From: Paenibacillus dakarensis
GTDB lineage: Bacteria > Bacillota > Bacilli > Paenibacillales > Paenibacillaceae
Assembly: GCF_001373415.1 (NCBI RefSeq)
Contig: NZ_CDSE01000021.1
Location: 1 to 64,000, forward strand
Direction of reading: 5' to 3'
DNA: 64,000 nucleotides
Part shown: piece after piece, positions 8,118 to 17,328 of the stretch
Layout: each line of letters opens with the position of its first letter
Position numbering within the stretch: position 1 is the first letter of the stretch
The notes under the pieces: model-generated
Seen by the model: only the letters and a program-made list of their open reading frames with translations
Databases searched by the model: none
What the model was told of the DNA's origin: nothing
Made by a program: the position numbers and the translations under genes

Positions 8118-9473
8118 ATGGGATTGTTTGATGATGATTTTTATTCAACGAAGGTATCCAAACGTAACAAAAAGTGGAGCGGTAAGCCCCTTGGAGCGAT
8201 AAAGTGGAGAGCAAGAAGAAGGAAGAGAGGCTTGTCGACATTCCAGATTTCTGCGATCAGTTCTGTATGCAGTGCGCTTATTGCTGTTCTCTTGTTCAGC
8301 CTGCTGACTGGAAATCCATCTGCCTCTTCGAAGATGGCCATTACCAATGGTAATCCCGTTGCACAGAGCGAAACAGATCCATATGAACGATTGGTGAATG
8401 CGGCAGCGAAGGTTCGTCCTTCGGTTGTCAGCATTATAACCCATAAGGATCCTCAGGCCGCTGTTCCGGAACAGCAGGATGGTGATCAGTCTGAATCAGG
8501 GGATTTGAAAGATTCATTGGAGGAATTCGACCTTGGAGAGGATTTCGAATTTGATGACGGCTTTAACTTTGATGAGAACTTCGGCTCAGATGATGCGACT
8601 TTAGGGTCCGGCATTATTTTTAAGAAAATCGAGAATAAGGCTTTTGTTATTACGAATAATCATGTCATTGACGGAGCGGATACACTTGAGGTCGTGACGG
8701 TGGACGGGGAGACCAAACCAGCTGCACTTGTAGGTACTGACCGCGTGAGTGATATTGCGGTTTTGTCCATTGACAGCAAGGGTATCGGAGAGGTTGCGGA
8801 ATTTGGGGACTCCTCGAAGCTGCGTCTCGGTGAAACGGTGTTTGCGATTGGAAATCCGCTCGGCTTGGGGGATACCCTGACATCGGGCATTGTCAGTTAT
8901 ACGAACCGTGTGATTCCGGTGTCACTGAATCAGGACGGCGTGTTCGATTGGGAGACGGCGGTCATCCAGACGGATGCGGCGATTAACGAAGGCAACAGCG
9001 GCGGGGCGCTTGTGGATCTGAATGGTAAAGTGATCGGGATTAATACAATGAAGATCGCGGATATGGGTGTAGAAGGACTGGGATTCGCCATTCCGGCGAA
9101 CGATATCACAGATGTGGTGAAGGAGATTATCCTGAAAGGGAAGGTTTCCCGTCCATATCTGGGCGTGTACACTGTTGATCTCAGTAACCCTTATGCGCCG
9201 CTCAGCAAGCAGGAGATTAAGGATCTCAAGCTGCCGAGTACAGTAACCGAGGGTGTGGTTGTGCTGGATGCCCTGGGACCTGCGAAAAAAGCCGGGCTGA
9301 AGCTGAACGACGTCATTACGAAGTTCAACGGCGAGCCGATTAACACCACGCTTGAACTGCGTAAATTTCTCTATCAGAAAACGAAGATCGGCGACAAGCT
9401 GGATGTAACCTTTTACCGCGGCGGCAAGGAACAGAGTCTTAAAGTGGTGCTGGAAGAGAAGCCGGAGGAATGA
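8118..9473 (+). CDS. HtrA/DegP-type membrane-anchored serine protease
   Basis: 451 residues. A short basic cytoplasmic tail is followed by one membrane helix (about 42-64), an acidic low-complexity linker (about 120-160, rich in Asp and Glu), a trypsin-like domain and one C-terminal PDZ domain (about 345-445). The catalytic triad is visible: H182 in T-N-N-H-V, D212 in S-D-I-A-V and S294 in G-N-S-G-G. It is a surface quality-control protease of the HtrA/HtrB/YyxA group. As in Bacillus, where yyxA precedes rlmH, it is followed by rlmH, with the small CxxH/CxxC gene between. The start has GGGGAGAGGG upstream. Confidence 0.93.
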   Translation: MGLFDDDFYSTKVSKRNKKWSGKPLGAIKWRARRRKRGLSTFQISAISSVCSALIAVLLFSLLTGNPSASSKMAITNGNPVAQSETDPYERLVNAAAKVRPSVVSIITHKDPQAAVPEQQDGDQSESGDLKDSLEEFDLGEDFEFDDGFNFDENFGSDDATLGSGIIFKKIENKAFVITNNHVIDGADTLEVVTVDGETKPAALVGTDRVSDIAVLSIDSKGIGEVAEFGDSSKLRLGETVFAIGNPLGLGDTLTSGIVSYTNRVIPVSLNQDGVFDWETAVIQTDAAINEGNSGGALVDLNGKVIGINTMKIADMGVEGLGFAIPANDITDVVKEIILKGKVSRPYLGVYTVDLSNPYAPLSKQEIKDLKLPSTVTEGVVVLDALGPAKKAGLKLNDVITKFNGEPINTTLELRKFLYQKTKIGDKLDVTFYRGGKEQSLKVVLEEKPEE

Positions 9474-9476
9474 TAA

Positions 9477-9504
9477 GGAAGGGCGTGTCATGCGCCCTTT
9501 TTCT
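9477..9504 (+). terminator. Terminator of the htrA-like gene
   Basis: AAGGGCG pairs with CGCCCTT around a short loop, followed by a T run. It begins a few bases after the stop codon. Confidence 0.7.
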
Positions 9505-9697
9505 GTTTATAGGGAAGAGTAATGATAAAGAGTAAAAATGTGCAGGATGCTGGATTTTCGGGCGGATGATCTGTATTTTCATCATCGTTTCGGACAAAAT
9601 CATTTCTTTTTGCCACATTGTGTGGTAGAACAGAAGAGTGGTTAACCTTTATAAAAAGGCACATCAGGATGGCGAATGACAGAAAGGATGCTTATAT

Positions 9698-9865
9698 ATG
9701 TACGTCGTATGCAAGGAACATGTGGAACTGGCGATCGAGAATTTCGTGGATGAGTATGAGGATGCCCCGGACGTTGTTGATCTGAAGGAGACGGAGTTTT
9801 CCAACTGGGACCCACCGGTGAAGTGCGCGGAGTGCGAGAAGCATGCAGAATTTTTGGTTGTGTAG
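9698..9865 (+). CDS. CxxH/CxxC small zinc-ribbon-like protein
   Basis: A 55-residue protein. It starts M-Y-V-V-C-K-E-H (a C-x-x-H pair at residues 5-8) and has C-A-E-C at residues 43-46 followed by a conserved-looking K-H. This matches the CxxH/CxxC family (TIGR04129 type), small Bacillota proteins of unknown function typically encoded beside rlmH, as here. The four Cys/His residues probably bind one zinc ion. The start has GAAAGGA 9 nt upstream, and a strong terminator follows. The function is not known. Confidence 0.85.
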   Translation: MYVVCKEHVELAIENFVDEYEDAPDVVDLKETEFSNWDPPVKCAECEKHAEFLVV

Positions 9866-9903
9866 CTGGTCAGGGATATTATCATAAATGGATATGAAAA
9901 GGG

Positions 9904-9928
9904 AAGCGTGAGGAATCACGCTTTTTTT
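9904..9928 (+). terminator. Terminator after the CxxH/CxxC gene
   Basis: AAGCGTGA and TCACGCTT form a perfect stem with a GGAA loop, followed by a run of T. Confidence 0.85.
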
Positions 9929-10009
9929 GTTGGATAAAGTAAGAGAAGCAGCGTCACCATGTTAAAATGAACGACAGAACAGGCATAGCATAAGGAGCGA
10001 TCATACGCG

Positions 10010-10489
10010 ATGAATATACAGATTGTATGTGTTGGCAAGTTGAAGGAGAAGTATCTGGTACAGGGGATTGCTGAATACAGCAAGCGACTTGCACCCTATG
10101 TGCGTCTATCCGTGCATGAGGTGCCGGATGAGAAAGCGCCCGAGAACATGAGCGAAGCGGAAATGCGTCAGGTGCAGGAAAAGGAGGGAGCGGGAATCCT
10201 GAACCACATTAAGCCGGATGCCCACGTCATCGCCCTCGCGATCGGCGGTCAGCTGTGGTCCAGCGAGGAGCTCGCTGCCCATATCGATAAACTTGGCACC
10301 TACGGGACAAGCACCGTCGCTTTTGTCATCGGCGGCTCGAACGGCTTGTCTGATGAAGTGTTGAAGCGCGCCCAAACGAAGCTGAGCTTCGGGCGCATGA
10401 CCCTGCCGCATCAGCTGATGCGGTTGGTGCTGGTGGAGCAGGTGTACCGGGCGGTGAAGATTAATCGGGGGGAACCGTATCATAAGTAG
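10010..10489 (+). CDS. rlmH: 23S rRNA (pseudouridine1915-N3)-methyltransferase RlmH
   Basis: 159 residues, the exact family length. It starts with the typical [14 protein letters not shown] and carries the SPOUT trefoil-knot signatures F-V-I-G-G-S-N-G-L and [10 protein letters not shown], ending in N-R-G-E-P-Y-H-K. It methylates N3 of pseudouridine 1915 in helix 69 of 23S rRNA on assembled 70S ribosomes using S-adenosylmethionine. The htrA to rlmH order is conserved in many Bacillota. ATG start with AAGGAGCG upstream. Confidence 0.97.
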   Translation: MNIQIVCVGKLKEKYLVQGIAEYSKRLAPYVRLSVHEVPDEKAPENMSEAEMRQVQEKEGAGILNHIKPDAHVIALAIGGQLWSSEELAAHIDKLGTYGTSTVAFVIGGSNGLSDEVLKRAQTKLSFGRMTLPHQLMRLVLVEQVYRAVKINRGEPYHK

Positions 10490-10607
10490 GGCGAAAAATC
10501 CCCCGAAACTATCCCACCAATATCGCCAACTTCCTATATAATGTAATAAGTGCAAGCTGGATTTGCCGCAAGCAGTGCAGAAAATAGAGTTGAAAGTTGA
10601 GAATGGT

Positions 10608-11582
10608 ATGCCCAAAAACGATAATATGTTGGCGATTCTATGGTTGCTAAATTCAGGTACTAAAATGACTGCAAAACAGATTTCCGAGAAGCTGGAGATC
10701 AATATTAGGACGGTATACCGGTATATCGATGCACTATGTGCCAGTGGAGTGCCAATCATATCTGAATCAGGTCATAATGGCGGGTATAGCTTGTTGAATC
10801 AGTTTATCAGAGCACCTCTGCTATTTGATATGGAAGAGAAAAAGGCACTCCTTCATGCTGCGGTTTTTGCAAAAGAAGCGGGGTACCCTTTGAGTGAAGC
10901 ATTAGGCAGTGCAACTGCAAAGTTAAAAATGTATCAAAATCAGGCGCAAGAAAGTGTACTTGACCGCCATTTAGAAGGATTTGAAGTTATAAATGAGAGA
11001 CGATCTTCTTCTATTCAGCCCGTATTGGTGGAATTGGAACAAGCTATAGATATTGAATTCTCTGTCGAAATTGATTATCGCTCAAACCGTGACGAACAAC
11101 CTAAGAAAAGGATGATAGATCCCTATGGGTTGGTTTACTGGAACAATAGATGGTATGTGGTTGCATTTTGTCACTTAAGAAGTGAGATCCGTACCTTTCG
11201 AGCAGAGCGGATTGTGGAAATTAAACCTACTCAAAACAAATTTAAGCGTCCCGCGGCCTTTTCACCCCGAGGATTTTTTATGCAAAACCTGCTGCCTGAT
11301 TTAGATGGCAAGGACAGAATCATTTCTTTAAAGATCGAAGGTAGGTCAAATGCATTGGATGATCTATGTCAGCATTGGTTTTTGGGTCATTATCTGAAAG
11401 AGCGGACATTAAATCGAGCCATTTTTCGGCTTGAGGAAGAATTTATTCATAACTATGTTCCGAATTTTCTTCTACCTTACGGGAAATCGATTCAAGTCAT
11501 CGAACCGCAGAGCTTGAAGGAAAAGCTTGTTGCTGTTGCGTCGGAGTTAACGGAATATTATAAACTAAAACAGCTTCACTGA
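10608..11582 (+). CDS. HTH/WYL-domain transcriptional regulator (YafY/PafC-like)
   Basis: 324 residues from the ATG at 10608; an in-frame TTG at 10563 would add 15 residues but has no better ribosome site. The N-terminus is an HTH_11 winged helix (T-A-K-Q-I-S-E-K-L-E-I-N-I-R-T-V-Y-R-Y-I). The middle and C-terminus form a WYL domain (P-Y-G-L-V-Y-W-N-N-R-W-Y-V) and a WCX extension. Such proteins sense nucleic acid or other ligands and often regulate the adjacent gene, here the DJ-1/PfpI gene. The last codons overlap a strong terminator, so the two are probably separate transcripts. A TATAAT lies just upstream near 10535. Confidence 0.87.
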   Translation: MPKNDNMLAILWLLNSGTKMTAKQISEKLEINIRTVYRYIDALCASGVPIISESGHNGGYSLLNQFIRAPLLFDMEEKKALLHAAVFAKEAGYPLSEALGSATAKLKMYQNQAQESVLDRHLEGFEVINERRSSSIQPVLVELEQAIDIEFSVEIDYRSNRDEQPKKRMIDPYGLVYWNNRWYVVAFCHLRSEIRTFRAERIVEIKPTQNKFKRPAAFSPRGFFMQNLLPDLDGKDRIISLKIEGRSNALDDLCQHWFLGHYLKERTLNRAIFRLEEEFIHNYVPNFLLPYGKSIQVIEPQSLKEKLVAVASELTEYYKLKQLH

Positions 11583-11608
11583 CTGCAGATGTCAGTGAAG
11601 CTGTTTTA
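11567..11608 (+). terminator. Terminator overlapping the WYL gene end
   Basis: A 16-bp perfect stem (AAACAGCTTCACTGAC with its complement) around a 7-nt loop, followed by TTTT. The left arm encodes the last residues of the WYL regulator, an economical overlap of coding and terminator sequence. Confidence 0.85.
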
Positions 11609-11678
11609 TTATGAAGATAATCACTGATTACCGATGGTTGGTATACTTGATGAATTGTAAAACGAGAGGAAATTACAA

Positions 11679-12305
11679 ATGAAAAATACAGTATATCTCT
11701 ATGTATTTGACACAATGGCGGACTGGGAAATTGGTTACATAACTGCTGAACTGAACTCGGGAAGATATTTTAAAAAAGGGCTGGCTCCATTAAAAATAGT
11801 TACTGTGGGAAATGATATGAATCCCGTAACTACCATGGGTGGATTGAGAATACTCCCTGACATCAAGCTGGAAGAGTGCAGCTTCGAAAACACGGATGCA
11901 TTGATTTTACCAGGTGGAGATACATGGTCAGAAGCAATTCACCAACCAATCATGAAAGCTGTTGAAAAGTGTTTAGAAGAAGGTGTATTGGTTGCGGCGA
12001 TTTGTGGTGCTACGATACGGCTTGCCCAGACAGGCTTGCTAAATTCACGCCCGCATACAAGTAATGATCTGGAATATCTCAAAATGATCTGTCCCACGTA
12101 TACAGGTGAAAAGTATTTTAGAACGGAGCCTGCAGTAACGGCTGGAAATTTGATCACCGCATCGGGCATAGCTCCATTAGAATTTTCTGTACATATTTTG
12201 AGAGCATTGGATGTATTTCCTTCTGGAGCTTTAGATGCGTGGTATAGCCTTTATAAAACCCATGAATCAAAGTATTTCTATGAACTAATGAATTCAACCC
12301 AATAG
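11679..12305 (+). CDS. DJ-1/PfpI-family glutamine-amidotransferase-like protein
   Basis: 208 residues of the DJ-1/PfpI fold. The nucleophile elbow is A-A-I-C109-G-A, and the acidic partner is probably in the early A-E-L-N segment. Proteins of this family act as chaperones, glyoxalases, deglycases or proteases; this one belongs to the YdeA/CP-type group often found beside WYL or other transcriptional regulators. Cytoplasmic, no signal peptide. Start with GAGAGGAA upstream. Its neighbour upstream, a WYL regulator on the same strand, may control it. Confidence 0.87.
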   Translation: MKNTVYLYVFDTMADWEIGYITAELNSGRYFKKGLAPLKIVTVGNDMNPVTTMGGLRILPDIKLEECSFENTDALILPGGDTWSEAIHQPIMKAVEKCLEEGVLVAAICGATIRLAQTGLLNSRPHTSNDLEYLKMICPTYTGEKYFRTEPAVTAGNLITASGIAPLEFSVHILRALDVFPSGALDAWYSLYKTHESKYFYELMNSTQ

Positions 12306-12324
12306 AATATTTGAATACATAAAA

Positions 12325-12359
12325 AGAGAGTCCATCCTGTGAAGGATGGACTTAAAACT
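12325..12359. terminator. Bidirectional terminator between convergent genes
   Basis: GTCCATCC pairs with GGATGGAC around TGTGAA. On the minus strand it is followed by TCTCTTTTT, on the plus strand by TTAAAACTTT. It serves the DJ-1 gene and the chemotaxis receptor, which end on either side. Confidence 0.8.
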
Positions 12360-14090
12360 TTATCCAATGTGGAAGCGGCGGATCATCTTGTTTAACTTTT
12401 CGCTCAGCTCATTTAACATTTCAGCGGATTGTTGAAGATTTCTAAATGCCTCATGCTGCTGATCAACAGAAGTATGGATTAACTGAGTCTTAGAGGAAAC
12501 GGCGTTTGCGACATTAGAAATATCCGAGATGGCGCTAACAACATCCTCCTTAATACGATTTGCAGATGAAATTTCGTTATTAATATCATCAAGTGACTGC
12601 AGGATATGACTTATCGTGTCATTTATTGTATTAAATGCTTCATTAGTCTCTATTACGATATGACCTTGATTATTGTTGACCTGTTCAGTTTGATTCATTA
12701 AGTCTAGAGTTTTCACAGTGTCCAGTTCTATTGCAGTGATGGTTTCTTCTATCTGTTTGGAAGCCATTGAAGATTGTGCCGCTAATTTTTTCACTTCAGA
12801 TGCAACTACCGAGAATCCAACTCCGTACTCGCCCGCCCTTGCTGCCTCAATGCTTGCATTCAGAGCCAGTAAATTCGTTTGGCTGGATATTTCATTTAAT
12901 GTTCCAACAATAGAGCTGATTTTTTTCATTTTTTCTGCAAGGATTTGAACCATTTGAACGATCTCTTTGGTAACGTCCGTTGATGTTTCTGATTGTTCTT
13001 GTAAGTCCTTCAGTTTTTCTAAACCTTTTTGAAGAACGATTTTTGCATGGGATGATAGCTGATCCATATGAATGTTATTATTGTTTAATTTATCTATAAT
13101 ATTTGAAAGCTCCAGTATCCTTTGATCTGTTGCTTCAGATAATAGGGCCTGCTTGATAACCCCATCAGCAATTTCTGATATTTCTTTACTGATTTTACTC
13201 CCCGTTTCACTTGTTTCTTCAGAGATTAATTTGAACTGTTGCGAGGAATCACTAAGATTATCTACGGTATCTCTGACTGTCGATAGTAATTGTTTGGTTT
13301 GATTGGCCATTAAATTAAAGTCCGCAGATAATTCCCCTAACTCGTCACTTGCGAAGGATTTTATCTCGACTGTTAAATCACCCTCAGCCATCCTTTTCAC
13401 ATTATTTTTCAATGTGAGAATAGGACGGTTAATAGACCGTATAACTAATAACCCCAGATATGTACTTACAATTAAACATAGAATGATAATGATGCATGTA
13501 ATCATAAAGAGAAAAGAATATTCCTCTTTTACATTCTTAAGCATGATTTCGTTGTCATCAAAATATAAGTCACCAATCACATCCAAAGATTCTTCTGCGG
13601 CTTCAAACTTTTTAAGCCCCTCTGATTGGGAGAGTAAAAGACCTTGCTCATGATCGTTGGGATTAGAAGAAGATAGTAACTTTACAATCTCGTTGGATAT
13701 GGCAAAATAATCTTCCTTCAGTTTTTTATGTGTTTGAGCAAGTTCCTCCTCATTCTGGAGATTTATGATATTAGAATAATAAGTGGAGAACCGCTCTTCA
13801 ATATCTTCTTTTTGACCATTATACTCTTCTAATTGTGCTTTAAATCCATCCGTACCTGGCTCATATAAGTATAAGTTTTTTTCGGCTAAGTACATTTGAT
13901 GAAAATCGATACCAACCGTACGTAATAGATTTAAATTTTTAGCTCTGCTTTCTAAACTTTCCTCGAGTGAGGCTTGGACATTATGAAGATTGTATAGACC
14001 CGTTAATCCTAGCAGGATATTTGTTGCCACTACCACAATGATAATAGAATAGATTTTTGCTCTAATAGACATGTTGAAATTCCTAGTCAT
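12360..14090 (-). CDS. Methyl-accepting chemotaxis protein (4HB-sensor type)
   Basis: 576 residues. First membrane helix about 12-35, a mostly helical extracellular sensor (about 36-187) resembling a four-helix-bundle domain, second helix about 190-215, HAMP domain, then the cytoplasmic signalling coiled coil. The conserved hairpin tip is visible as [17 protein letters not shown]. It would control CheA kinase activity in response to an extracellular ligand. Start at 14090 with AAGGAGC 10 nt upstream. It is a lone gene with no other chemotaxis genes nearby. Confidence 0.93.
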   Translation of the reverse strand: MTRNFNMSIRAKIYSIIIVVVATNILLGLTGLYNLHNVQASLEESLESRAKNLNLLRTVGIDFHQMYLAEKNLYLYEPGTDGFKAQLEEYNGQKEDIEERFSTYYSNIINLQNEEELAQTHKKLKEDYFAISNEIVKLLSSSNPNDHEQGLLLSQSEGLKKFEAAEESLDVIGDLYFDDNEIMLKNVKEEYSFLFMITCIIIILCLIVSTYLGLLVIRSINRPILTLKNNVKRMAEGDLTVEIKSFASDELGELSADFNLMANQTKQLLSTVRDTVDNLSDSSQQFKLISEETSETGSKISKEISEIADGVIKQALLSEATDQRILELSNIIDKLNNNNIHMDQLSSHAKIVLQKGLEKLKDLQEQSETSTDVTKEIVQMVQILAEKMKKISSIVGTLNEISSQTNLLALNASIEAARAGEYGVGFSVVASEVKKLAAQSSMASKQIEETITAIELDTVKTLDLMNQTEQVNNNQGHIVIETNEAFNTINDTISHILQSLDDINNEISSANRIKEDVVSAISDISNVANAVSSKTQLIHTSVDQQHEAFRNLQQSAEMLNELSEKLNKMIRRFHIG

Positions 14091-14416
14091 AGAAAATAAG
14101 CTCCTTTTATATTCTCCAAATAAAATCCAATCAACTTCATTAAGTTTGAAGAATCATGCTCCTTTCTGAGTAAAAAGAACTAGGTAATATTACCCAATCA
14201 ATAATATCATAACTGCTTTTTTCAGGATATAGAAAGTTACTGAAATTTACCTGTTGTGTCTTGATAATAGAACGTTGATCCTGTTAATAAGTTGTCAGGA
14301 GACGTGCATTCGATATAATATACAAAAATAAGGAATTGTGGAGGTTGAACTTCGCCCGAAAAGCGTGAGAGATATTTTCGTGAGCGGTTAAAGACTTTAG
14401 TGGAGGAGGCAAAACG
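14091..14416. other. Divergent intergenic region with a perfect palindrome
   Basis: Separates the chemotaxis receptor (minus) from csaA (plus). It contains the 12-bp perfect palindrome GGTAATATTACC at 14183-14194, with AT-rich flanks, possibly an operator or promoter element, and the csaA promoter described separately. No open frame of interest. Confidence 0.45.
14292..14319 (+). promoter_or_regulatory. Sigma-A promoter of csaA
   Basis: TTGTCA, 16 nt spacer, TATAAT. About 100 nt upstream of the TTG start of csaA, leaving a leader in which no further structure was recognised. Confidence 0.65.
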
Positions 14417-14749
14417 TTGGCAACGATCGATGATTTTGCAGCACTGGATATTCGGGTCGGAACGATTAAGGAAGCGGAGTTTTTTGAAGAAGCAAAGATC
14501 CCTGCGATAAAGCTTATGATTGATTTTGGACCGGATATCGGGATTAAATCCTCAAGTGCACAAATAACTAAGCGTTACAAGGTTGAGGAGATTGTAGGAA
14601 GGCAAATTATAGGAATCGTCAATTTTCCTCCTCGGCGCATTGCGGGTTTCAAATCGGAGGTATTAGTGTTGGGAGGGGTACCGGAAAAAGGAGATGTTAT
14701 TCTATTAAAGCCAGATACTGAGATACCTAATGGTACTCCTATTGCGTAA
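14417..14749 (+). CDS. csaA: CsaA, tRNA-binding-domain chaperone-like protein
   Basis: 110 residues, the exact length of Bacillus CsaA. It is a single OB-fold tRNA-binding domain (D-I-R-V-G-T-I near residue 10; G-R-Q-I-I-G-I-V-N-F-P-P near 60; ending in N-G-T-P-I-A). CsaA is reported as a dimeric export-associated chaperone and the fold binds tRNA. The start is TTG with GGAGGAGG 8 nt upstream; no ATG is available. The 3' end is intact, but a fragment of a foreign-looking phosphotransferase gene begins directly over the stop codon. Confidence 0.93.
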   Translation: MATIDDFAALDIRVGTIKEAEFFEEAKIPAIKLMIDFGPDIGIKSSSAQITKRYKVEEIVGRQIIGIVNFPPRRIAGFKSEVLVLGGVPEKGDVILLKPDTEIPNGTPIA

Positions 14750-15302
14750 AAATAAGGCTGAATCGGTTTCAGTAGATGAGATTGACGCGGTTCAAGCAGC
14801 GCGCGATCTAGCGGCGTTCATCGCAGCGCTGCAACAAATTGATCCGTCGGGTGGCCCACCGGGACGGGGTATTCCTTTGGCGCGGCGGGATGAGGAATTC
14901 CGGTACTGGCTGGCTCGGTTCGATGGCGATCCTGCGGTGTCTGACGTGTGGGAATCAGCACTTGCTGCGCCTCCGTGGAACGGCCCGCCGGTTTGGCATC
15001 ACGGCGACTTTGACATGCGTAACTGGCTTGTGCGGAATGGACGCATCACGGGTGTGATCGATTGGGCCACCATGGGCGTAGGCGATCCTGCATGTGATGT
15101 CATGGTCGCATGGAAATTGCACTCGCCCGCGGCACGTGATGAGTTCCGCGAGTATCTTCCAACCGACGACGCTACGTGGGCAAGAGCCCGCGGGTGGGTC
15201 GTATCGCAGGCGGTGGCAGTGCTGGCTTACTATACGCCGGAAAACAACCCGGTTTTGTACCATGAGGCAAAATCCTGGCTTGAACTGGCATTGTCAGAAT
15301 GA
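14730..15302 (+). pseudogene. Aminoglycoside phosphotransferase-like gene, 5' part missing
   Basis: Encodes 190 residues corresponding to the C-terminal lobe of an APH/choline-kinase-like phosphotransferase. The catalytic loop H91-G-D-F-D-M-R-N98 and the metal-binding I-D111-W are present. The N-terminal lobe with the nucleotide-binding loop and lysine, roughly the first 100-120 residues of a normal protein, is missing. The frame opens inside the end of csaA, and its first dozen residues look like read-through rather than family sequence. The coding part is clearly more GC-rich than csaA. I infer a 3' fragment joined to csaA by recombination; without its ATP-binding lobe it should be inactive. 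Confidence 0.8.
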
Positions 15303-15311
15303 TGATGGACT

Positions 15312-16274
15312 TTAGAACTGAATGATCACGTTACCCTTTTTACGTTCCGTCTCTACGTATTTGTGTGCATCCGGCAGAGACTCTAGAGGATATCGACGGT
15401 CGATGACGGCATTCAGCGATCCTTTGCTGGCGAGCTCCATGAGGAAGCTCAGGTTTGCTTTGTTTTGCATAAGTCCGGCTGTTGCAACAACAGCTCTTTT
15501 GCCTTTAAAGAGAGATGTCCGCATCATTTGCAGCAGGGTAGACAATTGGGGCTCGGTAGTTAGATAGATTCCCCTGGCCGTAAGAACATGCTTGCATGCC
15601 GGGAAGGAACGTTTGCCTACGGCATCAAAAATAACATCATAGGCTTTGTCCGCCTTGGTGAAGTCTTCGTGTGTATAATCGATAACGAAATCTGCTCCTG
15701 CATTTCTTACCATACTTTCGTTGGCACCAGAGCAAACACCGGTTACTTCAGCGCCATAATGTTTGGCTAATTGTACAGCGTAGATACCGACGGCCCCTGA
15801 GGCCCCGTATATCAGCACTTTCTGCCCCTTTCGTAATTTCGCCTTATCTCTTAGAAATGTCAATGCGGTGGCCCCTCCGTCGCAGACGCCAACGGCTTCT
15901 TCATAGGTAAGGTTGTCGGGTATAACCACAAGCGGGCTCTTTTCGGGAAGGCACTTATAATCAGCGAAAGCACCGAAGTTCTTCACGCTCATTCCCAACA
16001 CACGATCCCCTGGCTTGAAATGCTGCACGTCCTTGCCAACCTCTTCGACCACTCCAGCCAATTCAGTTCCCCCTACCGCGTATTTGGGCTTGGATAGCCC
16101 GTATAACAGTTTAATCATAAACGGATTTCCCTTGCGAAAAGCGCAGTCTGACGGCCCTACCTTAGCTGCTTGAACACGTATGAGAATTTCATCGCTTTCA
16201 GGCGATGGCTTGGCGACTTCCTGCATAACAATGACTTCCGGTGAACCGTACGAAATTTGAACCATGGCTCTCAT
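15312..16274 (-). CDS. NAD(P)-dependent alcohol dehydrogenase / quinone-oxidoreductase-like (MDR family)
   Basis: 320 residues from the ATG at 16274, chosen for AGGAGGG upstream; earlier in-frame starts run into the divergent gene. N-terminal GroES-like domain, then a Rossmann domain with Y-G-A-S-G-A-V-G near residue 150. The structural zinc cysteines of classical alcohol dehydrogenases are absent, so it resembles zinc-free quinone reductases of the medium-chain superfamily. It probably reduces quinones or enones with NADPH. It is divergent from the Crp-family gene at 16390, which may regulate it, and convergent with the APH fragment. Confidence 0.88.
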   Translation of the reverse strand: MRAMVQISYGSPEVIVMQEVAKPSPESDEILIRVQAAKVGPSDCAFRKGNPFMIKLLYGLSKPKYAVGGTELAGVVEEVGKDVQHFKPGDRVLGMSVKNFGAFADYKCLPEKSPLVVIPDNLTYEEAVGVCDGGATALTFLRDKAKLRKGQKVLIYGASGAVGIYAVQLAKHYGAEVTGVCSGANESMVRNAGADFVIDYTHEDFTKADKAYDVIFDAVGKRSFPACKHVLTARGIYLTTEPQLSTLLQMMRTSLFKGKRAVVATAGLMQNKANLSFLMELASKGSLNAVIDRRYPLESLPDAHKYVETERKKGNVIIQF

Positions 16275-16389
16275 GGCTTTTTCCCTCCTAAAGGTAATTT
16301 CACTGCAAAAAAGGCATTTACAACAGGCTCCCCACATTAGAAAATGGATAGGAAAGTAACGACGGATCATGAGATGAGGGTAAGGGATA

Positions 16390-16962
16390 ATGGAAAACAT
16401 TCTGTACAAATACATGTCGAGATGGACTTCTCTTAACAATGAAGATCAGCAATCCATAGTTAACGAAATTCGTGTGGAGCCATTTGCGAAGGGCTCAATC
16501 TTGTTTAAACAGGGAGATATCCCTACCGCATGCTATTTCATCTTGAAAGGCTGCGTCAGGCAGTACTCGGTCGATGAGGATGGCAGAGAGGTCACGTCTA
16601 ATTTCTACACTGAAGAGCAGGCCATTGCGATTTTTAATCATCACAAGACAGATAAGTCCTCCGATTACACCTTCGTATGCGTAGAGGATTCGGTAATGGT
16701 CGTTGGCGATCTGGGCCGGGAAAAGGACATGTACAGCAAACACCCCCAACTGGAATCCATGACCCGCAGAATGGTGGAGGAGAACTTTAGTCACGTCCAA
16801 GAGGAGTTCGCTGCGTTTATCGCTTCTTCGCCTGAAGAACGCGTCAAGACACTTCTAATGAAACGCCCTTCTCTTATGGACCGGGTTCCCCAGCATCAAC
16901 TGGCTAGCTATCTCGGCATTACTCCAGAGTCGCTAAGCCGAATTAAGAAGAGAATCGAGTAA
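16390..16962 (+). CDS. Crp/Fnr-family transcriptional regulator
   Basis: 190 residues. N-terminal cyclic-nucleotide-binding-like beta barrel (I-L-F-K-Q-G-D-I-P near residue 40; F-I-L-K-G-C-V-R-Q-Y), dimer helix, and a C-terminal winged helix (H-Q-L-A-S-Y-L-G-I-T-P-E-S-L-S-R-I-K-K-R). No Fnr-type cysteine cluster is seen. It is shorter than Crp and similar to the YeiL-like regulators that often stand opposite an oxidoreductase, as here. The 115-nt divergent spacer presumably carries both promoters. Confidence 0.88.
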   Translation: MENILYKYMSRWTSLNNEDQQSIVNEIRVEPFAKGSILFKQGDIPTACYFILKGCVRQYSVDEDGREVTSNFYTEEQAIAIFNHHKTDKSSDYTFVCVEDSVMVVGDLGREKDMYSKHPQLESMTRRMVEENFSHVQEEFAAFIASSPEERVKTLLMKRPSLMDRVPQHQLASYLGITPESLSRIKKRIE

Positions 16963-17045
16963 GAGCTTATCTGGTTCGAACACCATCATTGTATCTGGAG
17001 AAATGTTTCCTTGCATTGACTTAAGTCAAGAGCCGGATATACAAG

Positions 17046-17072
17046 AAAGGACACCATCCCAGGTGTCCTTTT
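17046..17072 (+). terminator. Terminator downstream of the Crp-family gene
   Basis: AAAGGACACC and GGTGTCCTTT form a perfect 10-bp stem with a 6-nt loop, followed by T and then AT-rich sequence. It lies about 85 nt after the stop codon. Confidence 0.75.
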
Positions 17073-17252
17073 AAATTTACGGTTATAAACAGAGCGGTGA
17101 ATAGCTTATATCGGACACATAAATGATTGTTTATCGTCATAAATTTTGATGTACATCTTGTAATTGGACACCGACCAGAATCGTAAATGGTGAAATACAG
17201 GGACGTGCTCCAGCTTCTATCATTATTCATTTTGCCGGCATACAGACGTAGA

Positions 17253-17298
17253 GGTAGTTGATGGTAACTGCATATATCTAGTAAGCAGGGGTAATTAG
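17253..17298 (+). promoter_or_regulatory. Catalase promoter boxes, possibly sigma-F/sigma-B class
   Basis: Contains GGTAGTT-N-ATGGTAACTG, then GCATA, a 14-nt spacer and GGGTAATTAG. The last pair resembles the forespore sigma-F pattern (GYATA, about 15 nt, GGNNANAHTR) with two mismatches; GGGTAA also resembles a sigma-B -10 box. The same boxes at identical spacing stand before the truncated catalase copy at 19149. B. subtilis katX is sigma-F dependent, which makes this assignment reasonable but unproven. Confidence 0.45.
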
Positions 17299-17328
17299 TT
17301 AATGAGAAAACTTTGAGGAGGCAACGTT

